Of a stretch of DNA of 64,000 nucleotides, positions 25,634 through 33,275 are shown one piece after another (position 1 is the stretch's first letter; each line of letters opens with the position of its first letter). The stretch is taken from positions 1,178,001 to 1,242,000 of the forward strand of contig JADKGC010000001.1 in assembly GCA_016717205.1 (NCBI GenBank). The letters run 5' to 3'. The notes below the pieces were generated by a model that saw only the letters and a list, made by a program, of their open reading frames with translations, did not search any database and had not been told where the DNA came from. The DNA is from Candidatus Flexifilum breve (GTDB taxonomy: Bacteria; Chloroflexota; Anaerolineae; Aggregatilineales; Phototrophicaceae). The position numbers and the translations under genes are program-made.

Positions 25634-26827
25634 TTAGTTCAGAGTGGCAAACACCGCGTCATGAATTGCGCGGCGGAATTGGTGCGTGCCGGGGCGCAGG
25701 CGACCCGGGTACACGCTGTTGGTCAGGCACGCGACCACCAGTTCGGCGTGCGGATCGATCCAGATCGACGTGCCGGTGAAGCCCGTGTGCCCGTAGCTAT
25801 CGAGGCTCATCCGCTCACCTGCGGACGAATCGCTGACAGCGCGCAGCATAAAGCCAAGTCCACGCCGCATGCCGTTGGTTTCGGCGTGCTGGCGCTTGGC
25901 TTCCGCGGCGAGCGCCGGATCGATGAGGAAGACATTCGCGCCATCCAACCAGGCTTGACCGAGCGCTGCGACGGCCTGCGCCGTTCCAAACAGCCCGGCG
26001 TGCCCGGCGACGCCGCCAATACCGCAGGCGTTCTCATCGTGGACTTCGCCCCACGCGCGGCGCTGACGCCACGCCGAATCGTCCTCCGTGGGCGCGATGC
26101 GCTCCCGGCTGATACTATGTTCACGTACTGGATTGTACACCACTTGCTCGCCCAAAAGGTTGATGACTCGCGCCTCGACCGCCGCCGCCAGATCCCCGCC
26201 GCCATGCAGGCGGTTCACCACCTCGCCGATCAGCAGCAGGCCAATATCACTGTAGAGCACCGCCGCGCCAATGTGATTGACAAACGGGTAATTGCAGATC
26301 GCCCGCAGCCCTTTCGCCCAGCGTTCCGCCCGCGCCAGCGGATCGGGGATATCGGGCGCGGTCGGTGCAGGTCCCGCCGTGTTATACACGTCACGCCACG
26401 GGGGCAAGCCGCTGGTGTGCGTGAGCAGATGGCGAAATGTCACCTGCGTCGGGTCAACCGTCTGGCCGGCCAACTCGGTCGGCGTGGTTAAGCGCTGTTT
26501 GCTGTGCGGGTCTTGCCCGCCATCGATGCGACGGGGATGGATCGCGCCAAACTCGGGGATGACGCTCACCAGCGGGTCATCCAGTTGGACGCGACCGGCG
26601 CTGACCAGCGAGAGAAACGCCGTTGCCGTAAACAACTTGCTCACCGAGGCGAGGTCGAACAGCGTGTTGGTCGTCACCGGGATGCGCTGCGTCTCCGGGT
26701 CGATATGTCCCCACGCCTCATGCAGCACCATGTGGCCTTTGTGCTTCACGCAGATTACGCAAGCCGGAAACGTGTCGCCCAAGTGGGCATCGATGATCGG
26801 CTGTACCGCCGCTTGCAAATCGCTCAT
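25634..26827 (-). CDS. Beta-lactamase-fold serine hydrolase (AmiE-like?)
   Basis: 397 residues. Class-C/PBP4*-type motifs: catalytic SVSK in FDLASVSKLFTATAF, YSDIG at the Tyr position, and HTGFTG in place of Lys-Thr-Gly. No signal peptide is visible, so it may be cytoplasmic. In Bacillus subtilis the murQ cluster contains a protein of this fold, AmiE (YbbE), which cleaves MurNAc-L-Ala. The position first in a run with the kinase and murQ suggests a similar role, but a general esterase or D-peptidase cannot be excluded. AGAGGA precedes the ATG. Confidence 0.8.
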   Translation of the reverse strand: MSDLQAAVQPIIDAHLGDTFPACVICVKHKGHMVLHEAWGHIDPETQRIPVTTNTLFDLASVSKLFTATAFLSLVSAGRVQLDDPLVSVIPEFGAIHPRRIDGGQDPHSKQRLTTPTELAGQTVDPTQVTFRHLLTHTSGLPPWRDVYNTAGPAPTAPDIPDPLARAERWAKGLRAICNYPFVNHIGAAVLYSDIGLLLIGEVVNRLHGGGDLAAAVEARVINLLGEQVVYNPVREHSISRERIAPTEDDSAWRQRRAWGEVHDENACGIGGVAGHAGLFGTAQAVAALGQAWLDGANVFLIDPALAAEAKRQHAETNGMRRGLGFMLRAVSDSSAGERMSLDSYGHTGFTGTSIWIDPHAELVVACLTNSVYPGRLRPGTHQFRRAIHDAVFATLN

Positions 26828-26911
26828 ACCATCCTCTGAAAGTCACCATTGTCGGAGAGTTCAACTGAGTCTTCCGTACGGCAAGGCGTTGTAAATAAGA
26901 GGGTGCTATTC

Positions 26912-26939
26912 GTAGGGGCGCACGGCTGTGCGCCCCTAC
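26912..26939. repeat. GTAGGGGC-class palindrome between regulator and hydrolase genes
   Basis: GTAGGGGCGCAC (26912-26923) pairs with GTGCGCCCCTAC (26928-26939) around GGCT. It separates the GntR gene from the rest of its probable operon. Confidence 0.7.
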
Positions 26940-26963
26940 ACCCCATTCGACTATTTAGCACGC

Positions 26964-27695
26964 TTACACGCGGCGTAAAATCGCCTGAAATTTGTAGCGC
27001 GCGCCGCAGTACGCCGACAGCGTGTATTCGACGGGCTGATTCGTGTCGGTGTACGTCACGCGGCTGATGTCGAGGATCGGCGCGCGCGCCTCCATTTGCA
27101 GCAGCGCCGCTTCGTCTGTCCCGGCTAAGCGCGCCTCGATGGATTGTTCGGCGTAGGCCAGGCGAATGCCGTATTCGCCGCGCAGCACCTGATACAGCGA
27201 TTCGCGTTCGTAATCATGTTCGCTCAGCAAACCGGGGCACAATGCCGCGACGATGCGGCAGCTTTCAATCGCCATGGGTTTGTCATCGGCAAGGCGCACA
27301 CGGCGCAGCAAATACAGCGGCGCGCCCGGTGAGACGCGCAAATGCCGTGCTTCCTCCACTGATGCCTGAATTTCCCGCGCTTCCAGCACCCGACTGCCCG
27401 GTCGCTGCTGCCGCTTGCCGATGTCTTCCGAGAAGCTGGTCAGCGAGTCGAGCGACTGGTCGATCTTGGCGCGGCTGACATACGTCCCTTTGCCGATCTG
27501 CACGTACACCTGCCCGCTCTGCAGCAAGTCGCTGATCGCCTTCTTGACCGTCAGGCGCGAGACGCCGAACTGTTCCGCGAGATCGCGTTCGGAGGGCAGA
27601 CGCGTATCCGGCAGATACTCCCCCTGCTCAATGCGCGTTAGCAGATACAGCTTGATTTGCTCATACAGCGGTTTCGCTAATTGAGGATTGATCAT
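26964..27695 (-). CDS. GntR/HutC-family transcription regulator
   Basis: 243 residues: an N-terminal winged helix (PLYEQIKLYLLTRIEQGEY, LPSERDLAEQFGVSRLTVKKAI) and a C-terminal UTRA sensor domain (about 90-240). NagR/DasR/YvoA of this family bind GlcNAc-6-phosphate or GlcN-6-phosphate, and the murQ product is GlcNAc-6-phosphate. The gene is upstream of the amino-sugar genes on the same strand, and a DasR-like palindrome lies 74 bp before the start. It is therefore a likely autoregulating repressor of the operon. GGAAG lies upstream of the ATG. The histidine genes nearby are a less likely target. Confidence 0.85.
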   Translation of the reverse strand: MINPQLAKPLYEQIKLYLLTRIEQGEYLPDTRLPSERDLAEQFGVSRLTVKKAISDLLQSGQVYVQIGKGTYVSRAKIDQSLDSLTSFSEDIGKRQQRPGSRVLEAREIQASVEEARHLRVSPGAPLYLLRRVRLADDKPMAIESCRIVAALCPGLLSEHDYERESLYQVLRGEYGIRLAYAEQSIEARLAGTDEAALLQMEARAPILDISRVTYTDTNQPVEYTLSAYCGARYKFQAILRRV

Positions 27696-27768
27696 GAAGG
27701 ATCTTCCAATTTTATCTGACGCGCTCGGCGCGCTTAGCGTTAACCAATAATTATTCGCGTGGTATAGT

Positions 27769-27782
27769 GTGGACTAGACCAC
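27769..27782 (-). promoter_or_regulatory. DasR/NagR-like operator in the promoter of the GntR gene
   Basis: GTGG-A-CTAG-A-CCAC (27769-27782) is palindromic except at two symmetric bases and differs slightly from the TGGTCTAGACCA core known for DasR-type regulators. On the minus strand it sits between GTGAAA and TATACC, which are 18 bp apart, so a bound repressor would block RNA polymerase. Confidence 0.55.
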
Positions 27783-27817
27783 GCTTTCACTGTAGCACTA
27801 TCGAGTCGGGAACGCAA

Positions 27818-28798
27818 CTAGTTGCTGTGGATCGACCGCGCCGTCCCCGGCTGATTGCTTCGTTCGCGCATGCGTTCCCACGCCTCGGTCAGCCGTTTGT
27901 TGAGCTGACCATCGCGGTCACACATCGAGGCGATTTCGGCGGGCAGCGTCGTGCCAAACACCGTTCGCACCAGCGCCAGCCCGAGCAGCAGACTGCGCCC
28001 ATCCTGCGCGCGGCTGATCTGCTTGGCAACGCCCGGCCAGTCGAAGCTCACGCGGCTGAGCAGCAGTTGATTCACGTCACACAAGTAGGAGAGCCGCGAC
28101 CAATCATGGACCGCGCCGTGCCCGCACAGGTACAACAGCAGATCACCGCCCGCCAGCGTGGACATAGACTCGCGTTCGGTGAAGGCGACCGATTGCAGCC
28201 GATCCCACGCCCCGTCCAGCGTCACGCGCGCGTCGTAGTGCGACGGCCACAACTGCCAGTGCAGCTCGACATTGAACAGGCGGGAACGGTGGGCGAATAC
28301 CGCGCAATCCGTGCGCGGTTCGGCGGGCGGCGCCGGCGTGATGGCATCGTAGTTGTTCTCCAGCAGCAGGTCGCGCATGCGATCCACGTCTTCGGCGTGG
28401 ACGAACAGGTCGAGGTTGGCAAACTGACGCAGGCGCACATCGCCATAGGTCAAGCGCGCCAGCACCGGCCCGCGTACGACCAGCAGCGGCACGTCCAGCT
28501 CCAGACCGAACTGCTTGAACTTGAGCATCTCCGCCGTAACCATCAAGTTGCGGATGGAGTGTTTCTGGTACCATTGGCGCAGTTCATCGATGAATGGGGT
28601 GGGCGGCGTCCGCTTCCAATACGTGAACAGCGTGTGGAAAAACAGCGGCGTGACGTGCTGACTCTGCGCGTATTCGTGGCACGCCGACCAGTTGATCGGC
28701 TGTTCCAGCAGGGTTTGAATTTGCGCCTTCGTGGGGTCCATGAGCGGGGTTTGCGCGCACAGGACGACGAGTTCTTCTTCGGGATTCCGGAATTCCAA
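27818..28798 (-). CDS. Nucleotidyltransferase-family protein (PF14907-like), degenerate active site
   Basis: 326 residues resembling the uncharacterised nucleotidyltransferases often found in sugar-antigen loci: LLVVRGPVLARLTYGDVRLRQFANLDLFVHAEDVDRM aligns with their LKG...R-x-x-D-x-D-LLV core. The usual Lys of LKG is Arg and the first catalytic Asp is Asn (FANLDLFV), so transfer activity may be lost. The start appears to be TTG at 28798, directly after AAAGGGGG. It is a single gene, divergent from the HAD-SIS gene. Confidence 0.6.
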   Translation of the reverse strand: MEFRNPEEELVVLCAQTPLMDPTKAQIQTLLEQPINWSACHEYAQSQHVTPLFFHTLFTYWKRTPPTPFIDELRQWYQKHSIRNLMVTAEMLKFKQFGLELDVPLLVVRGPVLARLTYGDVRLRQFANLDLFVHAEDVDRMRDLLLENNYDAITPAPPAEPRTDCAVFAHRSRLFNVELHWQLWPSHYDARVTLDGAWDRLQSVAFTERESMSTLAGGDLLLYLCGHGAVHDWSRLSYLCDVNQLLLSRVSFDWPGVAKQISRAQDGRSLLLGLALVRTVFGTTLPAEIASMCDRDGQLNKRLTEAWERMRERSNQPGTARSIHSN

Positions 28799-29067
28799 GC
28801 GGCCCCCTTTTAATACAGTGAAACCTCAACAAGATAGCACATACGTGAATACTTTACCTATATAATTCTATACATATTAAGATAAGTGAGATAGGGAATA
28901 GAGTCCCTCCTAGCATCCCCCAAACGCATGAGAACCGGTGCAGCAGATCGCCTACGGACGAATCGACCGGCTTTGCCATGCGTTATACTCGAAACGTGAT
29001 CCACATACGCCTCGTCACGGCGGCAGCCGCTGCTATGCGGGGTTGACTCAGAGGAAGGAAACCCCAG
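28799..29067. promoter_or_regulatory. AT-rich divergent promoter region
   Basis: No gene is seen. The left part (28840-28890) is strikingly AT-rich for this genome, with several TATA-like hexamers. AGGGA-ATAGAG-TCCCT (28893-28908) is a small inverted repeat. For the rightward gene TATACT (28984-28989) is a possible -10; GAGGAAGGAA before 29068 is its ribosome site. Confidence 0.4.
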
Positions 29068-30135
29068 ATGATCCAGCGACCTAAACTGCTGGTCTTTGAC
29101 ATTGACGGCGTGCTGACCGATGGCCGCATCAGCGTATCGGCGGCGGGCACAGAAGAGAAGCAGTTGAGCTTTCGCGATCTGGATGCCGTCAAACGGATGG
29201 CGCGCGCGGGCCTGCCGATTGCCTTCCTGACGGGCGAGGAGACGGAACTCGTCGACCGCATCGCCGCGCGCTTCAACGTGACTGATGTAACGAAATTTGC
29301 GAAGGACAAGTTGGCCGGGCTAAAAGCGCTGGTCGCCCGACATAACCTGACGCTGGCGGACGTGTGGTACATCGGCGACAGTGACCGCGACGCCCCGGCT
29401 ATCGCCGCCGCCGCGCTCGGCTTCGCCCCCGCCGATGGCACCCATGCTGCCCGCGCCGCCGCGCATCGCGTGCTCCAAGCGCGGGGTGGCGACGGCTGCG
29501 CCGAAGAGATCGAAAGCTTCTGGCTCAGCCTCGACGCCCCCGACACGTCGCAGTTGCAGGCCGACATGGCGAGCATCTTCCGCGACAGCCTCGCCGCGCA
29601 CGAACGCCTGCTCGCCGAATCGCTGCCCGTGCTGGCACAGGTCGCGCGCATCCTGAGCACGGCGCTGCAGAGCGGCCACAAGCTGATGTTCTTCGGCAAC
29701 GGCGGCAGCGCCGCCGACGCGCAGCATATCGCCGGGGAATTCGTCGGGCGCTTCCTGCTGGAAAGCCAGCCCTACGCGGCTATCGCGCTCACGACCGACA
29801 CGTCGATTTTGACGGCGGTCGGCAACGATTGGGCGTTCGAGGATGTGTTCGGGCGGCAGATTCGCGCGCTGGCCCGCCCCGGCGATGTCGCCATCGGCAT
29901 CACGACGAGCGGCAATTCGCCTAACGTGCTGAAGGGCTTAGCCGATGCCCGCGCCATCGGTGCGACGACGGTCGGCTTTACCGGCGGCACGGGCGGTCAA
30001 CTGCCGGCATGTAGCGATATATGTTTCATCGCGCCCGCCGCGATCACCCCGCGCATACAGGAGCTGCATCTGCTGGCGTGGCACACCATCTGCGAAGTCG
30101 TCGAACGCGAGCTGCATCACGGCACGCAGCGGTAA
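29068..30135 (+). CDS. Fusion of KdsC-type HAD phosphatase and GmhA-type phosphoheptose isomerase
   Basis: 355 residues. Residues 1-155 are a HAD subfamily like KdsC/YrbI: LVFDIDGVLTDG (nucleophile Asp-X-Asp), FLTGEETE, and YIGDSDRDAPAIAAA. Residues about 165-350 are SIS-fold GmhA: FFGNGGSAADAQHIAGEFVGRF, TTSGNSPNVLKGL and IQELHLLAWHTICEVVE. GmhA turns sedoheptulose-7-phosphate into heptose-7-phosphate; KdsC-type enzymes dephosphorylate sugar acids. One protein with both suggests a heptose or related sugar made for surface glycans. The usual heptose phosphatase GmhB is a different HAD type. No other heptose gene is nearby. Confidence 0.82.
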   Translation: MIQRPKLLVFDIDGVLTDGRISVSAAGTEEKQLSFRDLDAVKRMARAGLPIAFLTGEETELVDRIAARFNVTDVTKFAKDKLAGLKALVARHNLTLADVWYIGDSDRDAPAIAAAALGFAPADGTHAARAAAHRVLQARGGDGCAEEIESFWLSLDAPDTSQLQADMASIFRDSLAAHERLLAESLPVLAQVARILSTALQSGHKLMFFGNGGSAADAQHIAGEFVGRFLLESQPYAAIALTTDTSILTAVGNDWAFEDVFGRQIRALARPGDVAIGITTSGNSPNVLKGLADARAIGATTVGFTGGTGGQLPACSDICFIAPAAITPRIQELHLLAWHTICEVVERELHHGTQR

Positions 30136-30360
30136 AGCACTACCTCACCCTGAAATCTCCTCTCCGGGTGGAGAGAGGCCAAATGCATTCCGCCCATCTA
30201 AGATGGCGCAGGTACGTCCCTTTGGGCGTCCGTGGGATGCCGAGTTGGGCGGACGCGATAAATCGCGTCCCTACGACACATGGGTCTTGGGCGTAGGGAC
30301 GCAATTCATTGCGTCCGCAGCGTTCGACCCCACCCTGAATTCGGGGTGGGATCGAAGCTG
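30136..30360. repeat. Paired GCGGACGC-class palindromes between convergent genes
   Basis: GCGGACGCGAT..ATCGCGTCCCTAC (30249-30274) and GTAGGGACGCAAT..ATTGCGTCCGC (30293-30318) stand 18 bp apart in inverted order. The same pair recurs at 37623, 40524 and 58271. Pieces of the GAGAGG class flank it. No gene is seen. Confidence 0.65.
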
Positions 30361-31720
30361 CTACAGCGGCTTGCGCATACCATCGAAGCGGAAGGCGAAT
30401 TCGCGTCCGGGGTTCGGCAGCGGGTTCGCGAAAATCGTCACCTCGTTCGGCTGACCCAGCCCGAGCTGCGCCGTGCGCAGCAGCGTGGCGATCAGCGTCA
30501 TCATCTGCACTTCCGCCGCACCTGCGCCGAGGCAGGTGTGCGCGCCCAGCGAGAACGGCGCGAAGGCGTGCGGCGTCTTCGGCTGATCCGGGCGCGAGTA
30601 GCGATCCACGTCGAAGACTTCCGGGTCAGGGAAGAATTCCGGCAGCAGATGCGGAATCCCATTGGCGACATACACTTCGCTGCCCGCGGGGACAGTGTAT
30701 CCCTCAAATTCGAACGCCTTGGTCGACGTGCGCGGCGTAAACGGCGCAATCGGATACAGGCGCAGAGTTTCCAGCGCCGTCGCGTGCAGCACATCCATCT
30801 TGCGCAGCGCCGCTGGGGTAAGTCCGCCTTCGCTCTCCCACACACCATCGATTTCCGCGTGCAGGCGCTCGAGCAGTCCCGGCACTTTGAGCGCTGAATA
30901 CAGCATAAAGCTCAGCGTGGAGGCCACCGTGTCCATCCCCGCGAAATACGCCCCGGCGATCCCGGACATAATCATCGCATCGGAATAGGGTCGACCGTTT
31001 TCGTCCACCCCGGCGACCAGATCGTCAATGAGGCGTGGTTCGCGATCCACGGGTGGGTTGGCGCGATGCCACTCCAGCACTTCGCGCGCAAAGGCGAACA
31101 CACGCTGCTTCGACCGGACATACTTAGGCAGCTTGAGGAAGAACTTCGGATGCGTCTTCAAGACCTGCACGTTCATATTCGTATTGAGCAGCGCCCACAG
31201 GTCGTCAAACAGGTCACCGCACACACGCCCGCCCGTCAGCATCCCCGAGCTGATCGGTCACGATACGCTGGAGCGTCGGAAAGAACGGCAAGCGCTGACC
31301 AACCGACCACGTCTGCACGAAGTCATAGGTGATCTGCTTGACCACGCCAAGATTGTTCTGCATGGTATCGCGCGAGAAGCCGCGCTGCTGAATCTTGCGC
31401 TGATGCCGGTGCGCCGGGCCATCCAGCGCCACGAGGAACGCATCTGACCCCATTTCCTGCGCGAGTCCGCCAAACAGCGGCTCACTGGTGAAATAAGTCT
31501 CACCGTCACGGGCGAGAAACCGATTCGCCTCCAGACCCGCCATGACGATGATGGGGCGACCGAGCAGCGTGATCTGAAAGATCGGCCCGAGTTCGTGATA
31601 TAGGTTCAAAAAATGACGAAGGGGATCAACGCGCAAGTCCAGCGCAACGCCGAGATACGGCAGCGACTTGGCACGGGGAATGGGACGTGAGGCAATCGAC
31701 TGCACGAAAACACCTTTCAT
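30361..31720 (-). pseudogene. Cytochrome P450, split by a frameshift
   Basis: Two frames together make one P450 of about 453 residues. 31720 to about 31247 encodes the N-terminal part (helices A-C, with DGPAHRHQRKIQQRGFS). 31242 to 30361 encodes the I-helix AGAYFAGMDTVAS, the K-helix ETLRLYP and the haem-binding FSLGAHTCLGAG with its Cys. The break is a run of four C (31243-31246; GGGG on the coding strand). With three G the reading passes from TDQLG straight into MLTGGRVCGD. It is either a real mutation, a phase-variable site or a sequencing error. The start ATG is at 31720 with a weak ribosome site. The substrate is unknown. Confidence 0.85.
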
Positions 31721-31866
31721 CCAGCACGGGCAGATAGGAATATTCTCATCTTATTCGAAAAATCGGCAATTCCAAGCTTAACGGCTCATTGAAATTTACG
31801 TTTCGAGTTATAATGCGCGTGTCATAGTAGAGGATCCGACAACCCGATGCATGTGCAGGCTGCCGA

Positions 31867-33255
31867 ATGACACCCGATACTCGCGTCTCGCGTTTGACTC
31901 GCTTGCGCCAGCAGTATCTGCGGCTGACTCATCCCCACCCATCGATCACTGACCCCGAGCACAGCCGGACCGCGCGCGTACTGGCCAGCCTCGCGCTCGC
32001 CCTCGCGGGGATTCTCGGGGTGGCCGCCGTGATCAGCCTGATCACCTCTATCGCCTTCCCCGATCCGGCGATTTCGCTCGGCCCGGTCGGCACGGCATTG
32101 ATTGCCGCCACCGCATTCAGCGCGTGGCTCGGCTACCGGTTCAGCCTCACGCAGCGCTACACCATCGGCGCCTGGATCACCCTGATCGCCATCATTGCCT
32201 TCCTGACCGGGTTAATTCTGATCTACCGGGGCATCAGCGTCAGCCTGACCTCGGCCTATGTCGTCGCCGTGCTGATCGCGGCACTTCTGCTCGATGTACG
32301 TTCGACGGTGCAAGCGGCCTTCATCGGTCTCGCGCTCATGGCGCTCATGGCCATCGTGCAGGGCATCCAACCCGTGACGTTCGGCTTTGTCTGGGGCTCT
32401 GGGCTGGCGGTCACCCTGCTGATTCTGCTCGTCTCCGTGCTGCGGGAACAGGACTTACGCCAGTTGAAGCGCCTGCGCGAACTGGAATCCAACGAAGGTG
32501 AACGGTTGCGCCGCGAACTCGACCTCGCGCGCAAAGTTCAGGTCTCCATGCTGCCCAAAGAACTTCCTGTCGTCCACGGCCTCGATGTCGCGGCTTTCTC
32601 GCAGCCCGCCTACGAAGCCAGCGGGGATTTCTACGATGTGTTCTACATTGATCGGTCGCAGGGCGAACAAATCGCCGTAGTGGTATGCGATGTCGCGGGG
32701 AAAGGCATGCCCTCCGCGCTCGTCATGTCGGCGACGCGCGCCGCCCTCCGCGCCGAGGCCGAGCGCAACCCATCACCCGCCGAAGTGCTGCGCAAAGTCA
32801 ATGAGGTGATCGTCGCGACCATCCCAAGTGGATTGTTCGTCACCCTGTTCTACGGTGTATATGACCCCCAGGCGCGCACCCTGTGCTATGCCAGCGCCGG
32901 GCATCCGCACCCGTTCTGGTGGCATGACGCGCGCACCACCGAACTCGAAAACTTCGGCATGCCGCTCGGCCTCGTGCTGGACTGCGAATACACCACCTGC
33001 GAGATTCAGCTCGCGGCGGGCGATGCCCTATTCATCTATACGGATGGTCTGGTCGAAGCGCTGAACCCGCGCCGCGAGATGTTCGGCTTCGAGATGACGC
33101 AGAAGACCGTCGAACAGCACGCGCGTCAGCACGTGAGCGCCAGCACGTTGGTTTCAGCCACGCTCAACGACATGCAGACGTTTGTCGAAGGCGAACGCCA
33201 GCAGGACGATGTGACCATCGTCGTGCTGCAGGTCACGGACGCGGCGGCTTCCTGA
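31867..33255 (+). CDS. Membrane-bound SpoIIE-type PP2C phosphatase
   Basis: 462 residues. Residues about 38-195 form six or so membrane helices; a charged coiled linker (about 200-228) follows. About 235-455 is the SpoIIE/RsbU phosphatase with EASGDFYDVFYI, VCDVAGKGMPSALVM, YASAGHPHPFWW, YTDGLVEA and QDDVTIVVL, which carry the metal-binding Asp residues. Such enzymes remove phosphate from a STAS anti-anti-sigma protein; a STAS gene lies 4 kb downstream in the same direction. The membrane part could sense an envelope or small-molecule signal. It is followed after 20 nt by the cyclase/ATPase gene. Confidence 0.9.
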   Translation: MTPDTRVSRLTRLRQQYLRLTHPHPSITDPEHSRTARVLASLALALAGILGVAAVISLITSIAFPDPAISLGPVGTALIAATAFSAWLGYRFSLTQRYTIGAWITLIAIIAFLTGLILIYRGISVSLTSAYVVAVLIAALLLDVRSTVQAAFIGLALMALMAIVQGIQPVTFGFVWGSGLAVTLLILLVSVLREQDLRQLKRLRELESNEGERLRRELDLARKVQVSMLPKELPVVHGLDVAAFSQPAYEASGDFYDVFYIDRSQGEQIAVVVCDVAGKGMPSALVMSATRAALRAEAERNPSPAEVLRKVNEVIVATIPSGLFVTLFYGVYDPQARTLCYASAGHPHPFWWHDARTTELENFGMPLGLVLDCEYTTCEIQLAAGDALFIYTDGLVEALNPRREMFGFEMTQKTVEQHARQHVSASTLVSATLNDMQTFVEGERQQDDVTIVVLQVTDAAAS

Positions 33256-33275
33256 CTTCCAGTGAAGGATACCCG

